This document shows positions 8,435 to 16,760 of a stretch of DNA of 64,000 bases, one piece after another (the stretch's first letter is position 1; every line of letters begins with the position of its first letter). The notes under the pieces are model-generated. The model searched no databases and was not told the origin of the DNA. It saw only the letters and a program-made list of their open reading frames with translations. Both the position numbers and the translations under genes were made by a program. Source of the DNA: CAINDZ01 sp964399195 (lineage in GTDB: Bacteria; Krumholzibacteriota; Krumholzibacteriia; LZORAL124-64-63); the NCBI GenBank assembly GCA_964399195.1, contig CAYNPY010000002.1:1-64000 (forward strand), in the 5' to 3' direction.

Positions 8435-9131
8435 ACCTTCGACGACCGCACGGTGGTGAACAGGCTTCACGCCGCCGCCGATCGCCGGTCGGGCATGGCC
8501 CGCCACCGCGTGGCGATGTTCGCGGCGGTCCCGCCCTCTGCGCCGCCTTCAACAACCACCCGGGCAGCGAGGGCTGGACAACATGTGCATGAGGCTGCTT
8601 CTCGGGCTCGGCTCCACTGCGGGTGGAGATCCTCGAGGCACTTCGAGCGCCTGACTGTCGGCCGCATTACCGAGGGCTTCGGGATGACCGAATCGTCGTC
8701 GAGCCCACACGCCAGCCCGCTGCTCGGCTTGTGCAAGCCGGGCACGTTCGGCTTTCCGGTGTGGAGACCGACGGGAAGATGCTCGAAATCGAGACCTGCG
8801 CGCGCTCGGGGCCTCGGCGAAAATGACTACAGTGCAATCGTCGGTCGCAGGAAGGACAGGTCGATGACATCCTGCTGGCGCATCCCGTCGTGATCGAGGC
8901 AGCAGGTGTTGGCATGCCAGTCGCGCGCCGCGGCGAGATCCTGCACTCGTTCGTCGCGCTGCGGACGAACGCATCCGCGACGATGGACGAACTGCCCGAG
9001 TGCTGCCGCCGCGAATCGGTTCCCTCGAAGGTGGGCGCCGGATCAACTTCGCCGCCGCCATGCCCAGGCGCAGCATGATGAAGGCGCTGCGACGGGAGCT
9101 GCGCGCCGGTGCGATGTCGGATCAGGCCGCT
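8435..9131 (+). pseudogene. decayed C-terminal half of a FadD-like acyl-CoA synthetase
   Basis: No single frame is open, but pieces of an AMP-forming acyl-CoA ligase appear in order across three frames. Frame 2 gives TFDDRTVVNRL and HRVAMFAAVP (8435-8533). Frame 1 gives LCAAFNNHPGSEG (8536-8574) and APLRVEIL (from 8611). Frame 2 then gives RHFERLTVGRITEGFGMTES (8636-8695), which contains the ligase GMTE motif. IVGRRKDR follows near 8839. Frame 1 gives DDILLAHPVVIEAAGVGMP (from 8860), and frame 0 ends with RINFAAAMPRRS and KALRRELRAG, the usual GKILRRELR end. At least four frameshifts and the loss of the HTGDIA and NVYP regions are implied. The N-terminal half is absent. The old C-terminus would run to a stop at 9150-9152, into the opposite gene. 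Confidence 0.72.
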
Positions 9132-9132
9132 G

Positions 9133-9774
9133 TCACCGGTACAGGCTCTTGACCGCGCCCCACGGCGCGTTCTCGCGCACGTGCCAGTTCCCGAACCAGA
9201 ACACGGGCCGGTCGAAAGCGCCGCTCGCGGGCATCATCCCCACCAGATCGTCGCCCGTGTCCTCGGCGTCGACGTAGGCCATCAGGCCGGGCAACGAGGG
9301 CGGCGACGCGGTGGCCAGCAGGTAGCCTTCGCGGTTGTCGCCGAACGACAGCACGCGCACCGTCGCCAGCATCGCCGCCCGGGCGCTCGAGACGGGCACC
9401 GCGCCGGCGAAGCCGACGATCAGGTTGTCCGCGCTGCCGACGTTCACGGCCGGCAGGGGGAAGTCGACGCCCAGGAGGAAGTCGCCGGTGGGCGGGTCGA
9501 TGCCGCACTCGAAGCCCGAGACGAAGCGGACGTCGCGCGTCGAGGACCCGCCGTACTCCTCGTTCACGGGATTCAGCAGGACCAGGTACAGCATGTGCTG
9601 CGAGTTGGCGCCGATGGAGATCTCGTTGATCGTCGCCTCGGCGTCGTAGAACAGGCCCAGCAGGTTGGCTCCGTCGCCGCCGGCCGCGCCGGTCGGCACC
9701 AGCAGGGCCAGGGTGGCGAGGATGACGGGAACGGCGGCGAACGGCCGCGCGGTCTGTTGGCGTCTGGCGGGCAT
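9133..9774 (-). CDS. secreted protein of unknown function
   Basis: A 213-residue protein with an N-terminal signal (VILATLALLVPTGAAGG) and no family I can name with confidence. The mature part is beta-rich (ANLLGLFYDAEATINE, NEEYGGSSTRDVRF, SADNLIVGFAG) and contains one cysteine in SGFECGID. It ends FGNWHVRENAPWGAVKSLYR, without the FlgD-like tag of its neighbours. The style (short secreted beta-sandwich, no catalytic motif) resembles small extracellular proteins common in uncultured FCB-type bacteria. The start at 9774 is the ATG that opens the signal peptide; the frame stays open upstream through the assembly gap, but that part is shadow. Confidence 0.65.
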   Translation of the reverse strand: MPARRQQTARPFAAVPVILATLALLVPTGAAGGDGANLLGLFYDAEATINEISIGANSQHMLYLVLLNPVNEEYGGSSTRDVRFVSGFECGIDPPTGDFLLGVDFPLPAVNVGSADNLIVGFAGAVPVSSARAAMLATVRVLSFGDNREGYLLATASPPSLPGLMAYVDAEDTGDDLVGMMPASGAFDRPVFWFGNWHVRENAPWGAVKSLYR

Positions 9775-9903
9775 GGCGCACCCCGGAATCGACGGACGCG
9801 GTTGCGGACCCCGACTCCACTCCACCGTTGCGCGGGCCCGGTCCGGGGCCCGGTCAGGCGGGCTGGCGCGTCCCGCCCCGTCGTCCATCCGGGAGACGCG
9901 CTG

Positions 9904-9932
9904 AACGTACGGAACCGGACGGCGGCGCACAA
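9904..9932 (-). promoter_or_regulatory. weak sigma-70-like promoter for the 9133-9774 gene
   Basis: On the minus strand TTGTGC (9932-9927) and TACGTT (9909-9904) are separated by 17 bases, about 130 bases before the ATG at 9774. The match is modest and only positional context supports it. Confidence 0.3.
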
Positions 9933-9960
9933 ATAGACGCGCCCGCAAGCGGCGCCCCGG

Positions 9961-9990
9961 TTGACCGGTCGGCGCGGCGCCGCCTATACT
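9961..9990 (+). promoter_or_regulatory. sigma-70-like promoter for the Omp28/TlpA module
   Basis: TTGACC (9961-9966) and TATACT (9985-9990), each one base from consensus, are 18 bases apart, 57 bases before the ATG at 10048. This is one of the best promoter matches in the window and stands out in 70% GC sequence. Confidence 0.65.
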
Positions 9991-10047
9991 CGCCGGCGTG
10001 GCGAACGGCACCCGGCCGGCGCCCCGGACCGCGCCAGGAGCACCGCC

Positions 10048-11364
10048 ATGACCCGTCCCCACGGCAGCCGCCGGCAACCACCGGCGCCTTCCTCCTCGAG
10101 CAGGCGGCTGCGCCCGCCGGCNNNNNNNNNNNNNNNNNNNNNNNNNNNNNNNNNNNNNNNNNNNNNNNNNNNNNNNNNNNNNNNNNNNNNNNNNNNNNNN
10201 NNNNNNNNNNNNNNNNNNNNNACCTCGACGCCGCCGGGGGCGGCGGTGTACCTGAACGGGCAGGACACCGGCCAGGTGACGCCGTGCACGCTCGCCGGCG
10301 TGACGCCGTCGCGCCACGTGGTCCGCGTGGAGCTGGCGGACTGGGAGGCGGAGCCCGGCAGCATCACGGTCGACCTGGCGCCGCTGGAGGCGGCGACCGT
10401 CGACTTCCTGCTCTTCCAGACCGGCCTGCGCGTGACGAGCGAGCCCGCCGGCGCGCGCATCCTGCTCGGCGGCGTCGACACCGGCAAGGTGACGCCCGCG
10501 GTCGTGGCCGGACTGTCCCCGGGCGCCTATGACGTCTCGCTGGCGCTGGACACGTGGCTGTGCGTGCCGGCCAGCCTTGCCGTCGAGGTGGTCGACGGCG
10601 CCGTGGCCGAGGTGACGGCCGCGGACCTGCGGCTGCGCTCGCGGCGGACGGTCCTGCTCGAGAGCTTCGGCAACGTGAACTGCCCGACGTGCCCGCAGGC
10701 GGCCGCCACCCTCCTGGACGTGATCGGCCGCCCGGGCTTCGGGCCCGACCGCGCGCTGTTCCTGGAGTTCAGCGTCAACTGGCCCAGCCCCGTCGACCCG
10801 TTCTACCTGGCCAATCCGACCGAGAACGCGGACCGGTTCATGCACTACTTCGTGCTCGGGGCGCCGGCGATCTACGTCAACGGGCGCCTGCAGAGCTTCC
10901 CGCTGCTCGCCGACTCGACGGCCGCCGCGACGGCCGGCCGCTGGGCCACCGACCCGGGCTTCCTGATCGACGTCGAGGCCGACCTGGGCGCGGGCGCGAA
11001 CGTGCCCGTGACCGTGACCCTGACGCCGCTGGTCGACGTCGACCTGACCGGCTGCGTGCTCTACGTCGCGCTCTATGAGAACGAGATCGCCCTCGCCTCG
11101 CCGCCGGGCAACAACGGCCAGACCGTGTTCCATCACATGTTCCGCGACCGCGTCGACACGCTGCCGGTCCTCGGCCCGCTCGTGGCGGGGCAGGCCGCCG
11201 CCTGGAACCTGGCGCTGAGCCGCGGCGCGGTGGCGCCCGGCAACGGGACGGTGGTGGCGTTCGTGCAGCGCAGCGCCGACCGCGTCGTGCTCCAGGCCGG
11301 CTCCAGCGTGGGCCCGGTGCCGGTGACCGCGCCGCGCGCCGCAGAACCCGGGAGTCGCCCATGA
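10048..11364 (+). CDS. PEGA-repeat and Omp28-like thioredoxin-fold secreted protein, interrupted by an assembly gap
   Basis: The ATG at 10048 follows an AGGAG site, but 100 N at 10122-10221 replace part of the N-terminus, so length and frame across the gap are unknown. After the gap come two PEGA-like repeats (STPPGAAVYLNGQDTGQVTP and SEPAGARILLGGVDTGKVTP), then an Omp28-like domain: VLLESFGNVNCPTCPQAA carries a CPTC pair, followed by a cis-Pro-like APAIYVNGR and a C-terminal beta-sandwich. It is probably a periplasmic or surface protein with thiol chemistry or a thioredoxin-fold scaffold. The stop overlaps the start of the next gene as ATGA, suggesting coupled translation. Confidence 0.75.
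   Translation: MTRPHGSRRQPPAPSSSSRRLRPPXXXXXXXXXXXXXXXXXXXXXXXXXXXXXXXXXXTSTPPGAAVYLNGQDTGQVTPCTLAGVTPSRHVVRVELADWEAEPGSITVDLAPLEAATVDFLLFQTGLRVTSEPAGARILLGGVDTGKVTPAVVAGLSPGAYDVSLALDTWLCVPASLAVEVVDGAVAEVTAADLRLRSRRTVLLESFGNVNCPTCPQAAATLLDVIGRPGFGPDRALFLEFSVNWPSPVDPFYLANPTENADRFMHYFVLGAPAIYVNGRLQSFPLLADSTAAATAGRWATDPGFLIDVEADLGAGANVPVTVTLTPLVDVDLTGCVLYVALYENEIALASPPGNNGQTVFHHMFRDRVDTLPVLGPLVAGQAAAWNLALSRGAVAPGNGTVVAFVQRSADRVVLQAGSSVGPVPVTAPRAAEPGSRP
10122..10221. other. assembly gap of 100 N
   Basis: Exactly 100 unknown bases, the conventional size for a scaffold gap of unknown length. The coding frame happens to stay open through it, but neither the gap length nor the missing residues can be trusted. 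Confidence 0.98.
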
Positions 11365-13292
11365 CCCGACTGCGCCCGCGGCGACCGCGCCTGGCGATCA
11401 CCGCTGTCGGCGCGCTGCTCGCGCTGGCGGCGGCGCCGGGATTGGCCGCCCCCGACTGGACCCTGGAGACTCCTGCCGGCGCGCGCGTCTCGTTCGCCGA
11501 CGAATTGGCGAAGGGACCGGTGGTCGTCTCGTTCTGGGCCACCTGGTGCAAGCCCTGCCTCAAGGAGCTTCCGCACCTGGAGGCGATGGCCGCCCATTAC
11601 GCCGGGCGCGTGACGATTCTGGCCGTCAGCACCGACGACTCGAAGAGCATCGCCAAGGTCGAGCCGCTGGTGCGCTCGCGCGGCTGGACGCACCTGAAGG
11701 TCCTGGTGGACCCCGCAGCCGCGGTTCAGCAGCTGCTGCAGGTCGAGTCGATGCCGCACGTCATCCTCTACGATCGCGACGGCCGCGAGGCGTACCGGCA
11801 TACGGGCTACGCCGAGGGCGACGAGGAGCGGCTGCGGGCGGCGATCGAGGCGCTGCTGGCCGCGCCGCCCGCGCCGGCGGGCGCCGCGATGGCCGCCGGC
11901 GCCGGCGAGCTGTCGGTCAGCGACCGCTTCGAGTATTCGTACGCCACGGGGACGCGTCGCGAGATCGTCGAGAACTGGCTGGACGCGACCTGGGCCCGCG
12001 GTCCGGTGCGCGCGGGGCTGACGCTCAACTCGCAGGCCCCGGGCGAGGAGCGCCGCCGGCGCAACGAGGTCACCCACCGCTGGTTCGAGCTGAAGCAGGG
12101 CGATGTCACCGTCCGCGCCGGCCATTTCCTGGGCCTGTTCGGGCGCGGCCTGCTGTTCAACGCCTGGCAGGACCGCGACCTGCGCATCGACACGCATCTG
12201 GACGGCGTGACCGCCTCCGCGCGTCGCGGCCGCCTGGCCGCCACGGTGTTCTCGGGCGCGCCGTCACGGCGCGAACTGGACGTGCGCGGGGCGGACCTCG
12301 AATGGGCGCTCGGCCGCGGCCTGGTCGGCGGCGCCTCGGGCCTGACCTGGCATAATTCGAGCGACGAGGGCACGGACGCCGTGGACCGCGAGTGGGCGGC
12401 GGCGTTCCGGCTGCGTCAAAACCTCGCCCACGCGGACTGGTACGCGGAGGTGGGCGGGCGCAACCGCTTCTCGCTGGACGCCCTCGACGGCGGGAACGCC
12501 GGCGATCCGCGCGAGGGCTGGGCGCTCTACGGCAACGTCAACCTCTACGGCGGCCCGTTCACGGTCTCCTGGGAGGGCAGCGACTACAGCGATTTCGAGT
12601 TGATCTCGCAGGCCGACGGCGTGACGGCGCTCAACCGGCCGCCGGCGCTCACCCGCGAATACACGTGGACGCTCTTCAACCGCGCCCCCCACTCGCTGAA
12701 CGCGAACGACGAGAAGGGGCACAACCTGGACGTGACCTGGCGCGGCCCCGGCGAGCTGGCGCTGCAGGCCAGCGCGGTCCGGCTGCGGCTGCACGACGGG
12801 CGCACGGTCCACGAGGCGGCGAGTCTGGCGGCCGAATTGGGGCATTGGCGCGGCGTGGCCTGGCACGTCGCCCTCGGCTGCCAGGACGGCGAGGGCCTGC
12901 GCCGGACCGCCGCCGCCGAGGCCGCCTGGACGGGCCCGGCGGCCAGCGCCTGGTCGCTGCAGGCCGAGCACCAGCACGTGCGCATGGGCGGCGGCCTCGG
13001 TTTCGACCTTGGCGCCTACGAGCAGCAGTGGTTCAAGCTGGAGTGCGCGCTGCGCGCGGGCTGGAAGGTGGCGGCCGTCGCCGAGACCAACAACAAGTAC
13101 CCCGAGCAGCGCGCGCCGCGCGAGGACGCCGGCCCCTTCCTGGCGCTGCAGGCCGTGCGCACGCTGACCCAGGGCGGCACGCTCACGCTGTGGGCGGGTC
13201 GCCGACAGGAGGGCTACCTCTGCTCCGGCGGCGTCTGCAAGTACGAGCCCGCGTTCAGCGGCCTCGAGTTCTACGGCACGCTGCGCTGGTGA
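11361..13292 (+). CDS. TlpA-type thioredoxin fused to an outer-membrane-barrel-like domain
   Basis: A 643-residue exported protein. Residues 1-30 are a signal peptide. Residues about 32-175 are a TlpA/ResA thioredoxin domain with the catalytic pair C63/C66 in FWATWCKPCLKELPHLE and the cis-Pro motif VESMPHVILYD. After an Ala/Pro linker, residues about 190-643 are long amphipathic strands rich in Tyr, Trp, Phe, Arg and Gly (DRFEYSYATGTRREIV, RAGHFLGLFGRGLLFNAW, GWALYGNVNLYGGPFTVSWE). They end SGLEFYGTLRW, with an aromatic last residue typical of barrels. The barrel part resembles the DUF6029 style. It may be a disulphide reductase tethered at the outer membrane. The start overlaps the preceding gene by 4 bases. 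Confidence 0.8.
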   Translation: MTRLRPRRPRLAITAVGALLALAAAPGLAAPDWTLETPAGARVSFADELAKGPVVVSFWATWCKPCLKELPHLEAMAAHYAGRVTILAVSTDDSKSIAKVEPLVRSRGWTHLKVLVDPAAAVQQLLQVESMPHVILYDRDGREAYRHTGYAEGDEERLRAAIEALLAAPPAPAGAAMAAGAGELSVSDRFEYSYATGTRREIVENWLDATWARGPVRAGLTLNSQAPGEERRRRNEVTHRWFELKQGDVTVRAGHFLGLFGRGLLFNAWQDRDLRIDTHLDGVTASARRGRLAATVFSGAPSRRELDVRGADLEWALGRGLVGGASGLTWHNSSDEGTDAVDREWAAAFRLRQNLAHADWYAEVGGRNRFSLDALDGGNAGDPREGWALYGNVNLYGGPFTVSWEGSDYSDFELISQADGVTALNRPPALTREYTWTLFNRAPHSLNANDEKGHNLDVTWRGPGELALQASAVRLRLHDGRTVHEAASLAAELGHWRGVAWHVALGCQDGEGLRRTAAAEAAWTGPAASAWSLQAEHQHVRMGGGLGFDLGAYEQQWFKLECALRAGWKVAAVAETNNKYPEQRAPREDAGPFLALQAVRTLTQGGTLTLWAGRRQEGYLCSGGVCKYEPAFSGLEFYGTLRW

Positions 13293-13298
13293 CGGCGC

Positions 13299-15266
13299 TC
13301 AACCGTCGATCCGCAGCCGCGTGAACGCCTCGTTGAGCGCGCCGACGGTCGCCGCGTCGCGCCCTTCCATGTAGTAGCGGAGCACCGCGTCGGTGCCCGA
13401 GGCGCGCAGCTCGAACCAGAGCCCGGCGAACTCGATCAGCGTGCCGTCCCCCGCGCGGTAGGCGCGCTGGACCGGCGGCAGCGCGACCCCGTCGGGCAGC
13501 GCCGCCCGCAGCGCAGCCGCCACGTCGCCCGGGTCGCGGTCTTCCAGCGCCGCGAAGAACGCCACCGTGGCCTCCTTGCGCGCGTTGCCGGCGGCCTGCG
13601 CCGCGGCGCGCTCGGCGCCCTTGAGCGACTCGTCGAACAGCGTCAGGTCGCGCCGCTCGTAGAACCGGAACGCGGCCTCGCAGCGATCCAGCGCCGCCAG
13701 GTACCAGCCGGCGAAGCTCTCCCCGGCCCGGTACAGCCGCGCCGCCAGGCAGAGCGCCAGGACGCCGATCTGCATGGCGTCCTTCTCCTTGGGCGCCAGG
13801 CTGCGCCGCGCGCCATGGCGACTGGCCACCGGCTCGGCGTAGCCCAGCGCGGCGCCGCCGCTCTCCTCCGCCATGATCAGCAGGCGCGGGCGCGGCCCGA
13901 AGGCGACCTCGCGGCCGGTCGCGTCGCGCGCGGTCGTCGTCGGCGCGCCGGCGGCCGTCTGGCGCTCGAGGCTGCCGACCAGCTCGGCGAAGTACTTGAA
14001 GCCGACCGGCACCTGGTAGACGGGCAGGTTCGCGCCCGTCCGCCGGGCCACGGCCGCGGCCGCCTCGCCGATGCTGCGGCTGGTCGGGAACGTCGTGGCC
14101 GTGATCCAGTCGTGGGCGCCGAGGGAGCCGTCCGCCTGCAGCCCTTCGAGCCTGAGCGCCGTGAGCATGAAGTAGATCTGGTTCGGCTTGAAGAAGACCA
14201 GGCAGCGGTCCTCATCCAGCGGATCGACCTCCAGGCCGGCCGCCGCCGCCGCCGCCGCCAGCGCCGCCGGCGCGGTGGTCACCATGTTGAAGCGGTCGCC
14301 GTCCGGGTCCCAGATGAAGAAGACGTCGCACCGCCGCCGCCGCAGCAGGTCCTGCGCCCCGACGTGCTTGTAGACCTGCCACTTGCCGGGGTCCACGCCG
14401 TGGTTGACGCCGTCCAGCTGGCCGATGCCGTGGTAGTCGCTGTGCTCCTGCTCGTGCGTGAAGAAGACGGCGCCCTCAGCCTCCGGGTCCGCGGCGCAGT
14501 CGATCCCCAGCCCGGCGAAGACGCGGCGCGCCGCCGCCGCCATCGAGCCGCCCTCAGTGCAGAACGCGGCGCGGAAGCCGCCCGTCGCCGCGGCCGGCAC
14601 CGCCGCCAGCAGGGCCTGCGGCACCACCTGCCGCAGCACGCCGACGTAGGGCTCGACGGGGTCGAAGTCGCGCCTGATCAGGGGGTCGTCGGCCGCGGCC
14701 AACTCGATCGCGACGACGCCGGCCGCCGCCGCGGCCACCAGCGCGCGCACGCCGTCCTCGATCAGGGGCGCCAGCTCGATCAACTGACCGCCGTGGCCGT
14801 CCATCGGCTTCCAGCCGCCCTTGTAGCTCTGGCTGTGCGAGGCCGTGAAGTTCTCCCCCCCGTCCAGCTCCTCGCAGAAGACCCCGAACGACGACAGCCA
14901 GATCGGGGTGGTGCGCATCCCCGCCGGCCGCAGGTGAACGCGCAGCCCGTGAGCGGCGTAGATGCGGGCCGCCAGATCGATCAACTCCTGCGTGTGGGGG
15001 CGCACTTCGCCGCCCACGTGCAGGGCCCGCAGTCCGCGCGCCACCGCCAGCTGCGCGCGAGCCTCCAGGAAGACGGCGCAGGTCAGCGCGTTGAACGGAA
15101 CGCCGGTGTTGAAGAAGTCGTCCGGATCCAGCAGGTCGCGGTACCCGGCCGTGCCCAGCTTGAATTGCGCGGCCCAGGACGGCAGGTTCGCCTCGGCGCA
15201 GAGCGCCGCATCCAGACGGATCGACTCGCGACGCTGCGCGAACGGCGTGAACAGGGCGCTGGACAT
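13299..15266 (-). CDS. phosphohexomutase-like protein (phosphoglucomutase/phosphomannomutase family)
   Basis: A 655-residue member of the alpha-D-phosphohexomutase superfamily, longer than the usual 450-550. The phosphoserine loop reads ENFTASHSQSYKGGWK with S143 as the phosphate carrier; the common TASHNP is changed to TASHSQS. The magnesium site is intact (DPDGDR; D320, D322, D324), and a late MAEESGG resembles the sugar-binding loop. It would move phosphate between C1 and C6 of a hexose, but the substrate cannot be read from the sequence. GGGAG precedes the ATG. It converges on the TlpA-barrel gene with 6 bases between them. Confidence 0.8.
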   Translation of the reverse strand: MSSALFTPFAQRRESIRLDAALCAEANLPSWAAQFKLGTAGYRDLLDPDDFFNTGVPFNALTCAVFLEARAQLAVARGLRALHVGGEVRPHTQELIDLAARIYAAHGLRVHLRPAGMRTTPIWLSSFGVFCEELDGGENFTASHSQSYKGGWKPMDGHGGQLIELAPLIEDGVRALVAAAAAGVVAIELAAADDPLIRRDFDPVEPYVGVLRQVVPQALLAAVPAAATGGFRAAFCTEGGSMAAAARRVFAGLGIDCAADPEAEGAVFFTHEQEHSDYHGIGQLDGVNHGVDPGKWQVYKHVGAQDLLRRRRCDVFFIWDPDGDRFNMVTTAPAALAAAAAAAGLEVDPLDEDRCLVFFKPNQIYFMLTALRLEGLQADGSLGAHDWITATTFPTSRSIGEAAAAVARRTGANLPVYQVPVGFKYFAELVGSLERQTAAGAPTTTARDATGREVAFGPRPRLLIMAEESGGAALGYAEPVASRHGARRSLAPKEKDAMQIGVLALCLAARLYRAGESFAGWYLAALDRCEAAFRFYERRDLTLFDESLKGAERAAAQAAGNARKEATVAFFAALEDRDPGDVAAALRAALPDGVALPPVQRAYRAGDGTLIEFAGLWFELRASGTDAVLRYYMEGRDAATVGALNEAFTRLRIDG

Positions 15267-15426
15267 GGTTCGGACTCCCGGCGTGGAACGGTCGCGATGA
15301 GGGGAAGCTCGGCGCGGCGGACGCCGCAGGCGGCGCGCCGAATATAGCGGCGCGGCGGCGCGCCACCAAGCGCCCGGCGCTGCCGCCTCGGGGAGTCTGC
15401 GGGGTCTCCGGGTCCGGCGTGGGCGG

Positions 15427-16071
15427 TCAGCGGGACAGGCGGCGCGGGGACGTCGCCTCTCGGTCGGCGGGCGACCCGGCCAGCGGCAGCTCCACGTGGA
15501 AGTGGAAGGCGGCCCCGCGGCCGTGGACGCTGGACACGCCCAACCCGCCGCCCATCAGGCGCGCCAGCCTCTGGCTGACGCACAACCCCAGCCCGGCGCC
15601 CTCGTGCGCGAGGGTCCGGCTGCCGTCCGCCTGCGCGAACAGCGCGAAGATGCGCTCGAGGTCTTCCGGCCGCATGCCCGGGCCCGTGTCGCGCACGCTG
15701 ACCGTCAGCTCGCAGGTCCCGCCGGGGCGCGGACGGGCGTGCAGAAAGACGCTGACCGCTCCCGCGCTGGTGAACTTCACGGCGTTGCCGACCAGGTGCC
15801 CCACGACCTGACAGAAGCGCAGCCGGTCGCCCTCGACCACGAGCGGCGGTCCTTCGCCTCCCTGCACGGACAGCTCCAGTCCCTTGGCGGCGGCGGCGGT
15901 GGCGAACCGCGACACCGTCTCGGCCAGGCCCGCGCGGACGTCGAACGGCAGGCTCTTCAGTTCGAGCCGGCCGGCGTCCAGCAGACCGGCGTCCTGGCGG
16001 GCGGTCGTCTCCCGCGCGGGGGATGCCTCGAGTTCCGCCAGACGCGCCGTCAACTGGGCATCGCGATCCAT
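15427..16071 (-). CDS. orphan histidine-kinase-type ATPase lacking the H-box
   Basis: A 214-residue protein consisting almost only of a HATPase_c domain with N box (HLVGNAVKFT), G1 (DTGPGM), F-like (FALFAQAD) and G2 (GAGLGLCVSQRL) motifs. The segment LDAGRLELKSLPFDVRAGL corresponds to what normally follows the dimerisation/phosphoacceptor helix, but the helix itself (SHELRTP type) is missing. The start at MDRDAQLTARLAELEA, which has a GAGG site, gives only about 30 residues before it. No sensor, receiver or membrane segment is present. It may be a truncated kinase or a regulator that binds another protein. No response regulator lies nearby. Confidence 0.65.
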   Translation of the reverse strand: MDRDAQLTARLAELEASPARETTARQDAGLLDAGRLELKSLPFDVRAGLAETVSRFATAAAAKGLELSVQGGEGPPLVVEGDRLRFCQVVGHLVGNAVKFTSAGAVSVFLHARPRPGGTCELTVSVRDTGPGMRPEDLERIFALFAQADGSRTLAHEGAGLGLCVSQRLARLMGGGLGVSSVHGRGAAFHFHVELPLAGSPADREATSPRRLSR

Positions 16072-16151
16072 GGGCGTCGACCTCGCCGGCTGCAGGGGCT
16101 GTCTCGGGACCGCGCGGCTCCGCCTGCGGGCGGACGCCGCGCGCGCCGCGA

Positions 16152-16180
16152 AGCGTAGTGTAAAGATCGACCGTAGGCAA
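16152..16180 (-). promoter_or_regulatory. possible promoter for the orphan ATPase
   Basis: On the minus strand TTGCCT (16180-16175) and TACGCT (16157-16152) have a 17-base spacer, in the only AT-rich patch between lemA and the ATPase gene. The match is moderate. Confidence 0.35.
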
Positions 16181-16199
16181 ACAGATATGAGTGAAATCT

Positions 16200-16760
16200 T
16201 TAGTCCACGAACGAGACGTCCACCGCCCGCCGCACGGAGGCCTTCTCGACCTCGAAGAACTCGACCGCCTTGAAGCCGGCCGAGGCGGCCACGAGGTTGC
16301 TCGGGAACACCTCCACGCGCGTGTTGAGGTCCCGCACGTTCGCGTTGAAGAACCTGCGGGCGGCCTGGATCCGGTCCTCGGTGTCGGCCAGCTCGTGCTG
16401 CAGCTGCAGGAAGTGCGCGCTGGCCTTCAGGTCGGGATAGGCCTCTGCCACGGCCAGCAGGCGGTCGACGCCGGCAGTCAGCTCGCGCTCCTGCGCCGCC
16501 TGCTCGCCCGGCGTGCCGCCGAAGGCCGCGGCCCGGTCGCGCGCCACGACGACGTTCTCCAGCACCCGGCTCTCGTGCGCGGCGTAGCCCTTGACGACGT
16601 CGACCAGGTTGGGGATCAGGTCGTAGCGCCGGCGCAGCTCGGTGTCGATGCCGGACCACGATTCATCCACCTGCTGGCGCAGCCGCACCAGCGCGTTGTA
16701 GGTCAGGACGAACCAGCCGATCAGCAGGGCCGGCGGGATCAGGAACACCCAGGCGCTCAT
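16200..16760 (-). CDS. lemA: LemA family membrane protein
   Basis: A 186-residue protein with one N-terminal membrane segment (WVFLIPPALLIGWFVLTYNAL) and the coiled LemA domain: the hallmark WSGIDTELRRRYDLIPNLV is followed by a helical bundle and FFNANVRDLNTRVEVFPSN. LemA proteins are envelope proteins of unclear function, often next to TPM or DUF3137-type partners. Its start overlaps the stop of the upstream gene (ATGA at 16757-16760), so the two are translationally coupled. Family call is secure. Confidence 0.92.
   Translation of the reverse strand: MSAWVFLIPPALLIGWFVLTYNALVRLRQQVDESWSGIDTELRRRYDLIPNLVDVVKGYAAHESRVLENVVVARDRAAAFGGTPGEQAAQERELTAGVDRLLAVAEAYPDLKASAHFLQLQHELADTEDRIQAARRFFNANVRDLNTRVEVFPSNLVAASAGFKAVEFFEVEKASVRRAVDVSFVD

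Noticed and set aside
9133..11136. Minus-strand frame running through the N gap
   Set aside because: Only the part up to 9774 has a signal peptide and protein-like composition; the upstream part is opposite the PEGA/Omp28-like gene and includes unknown bases.
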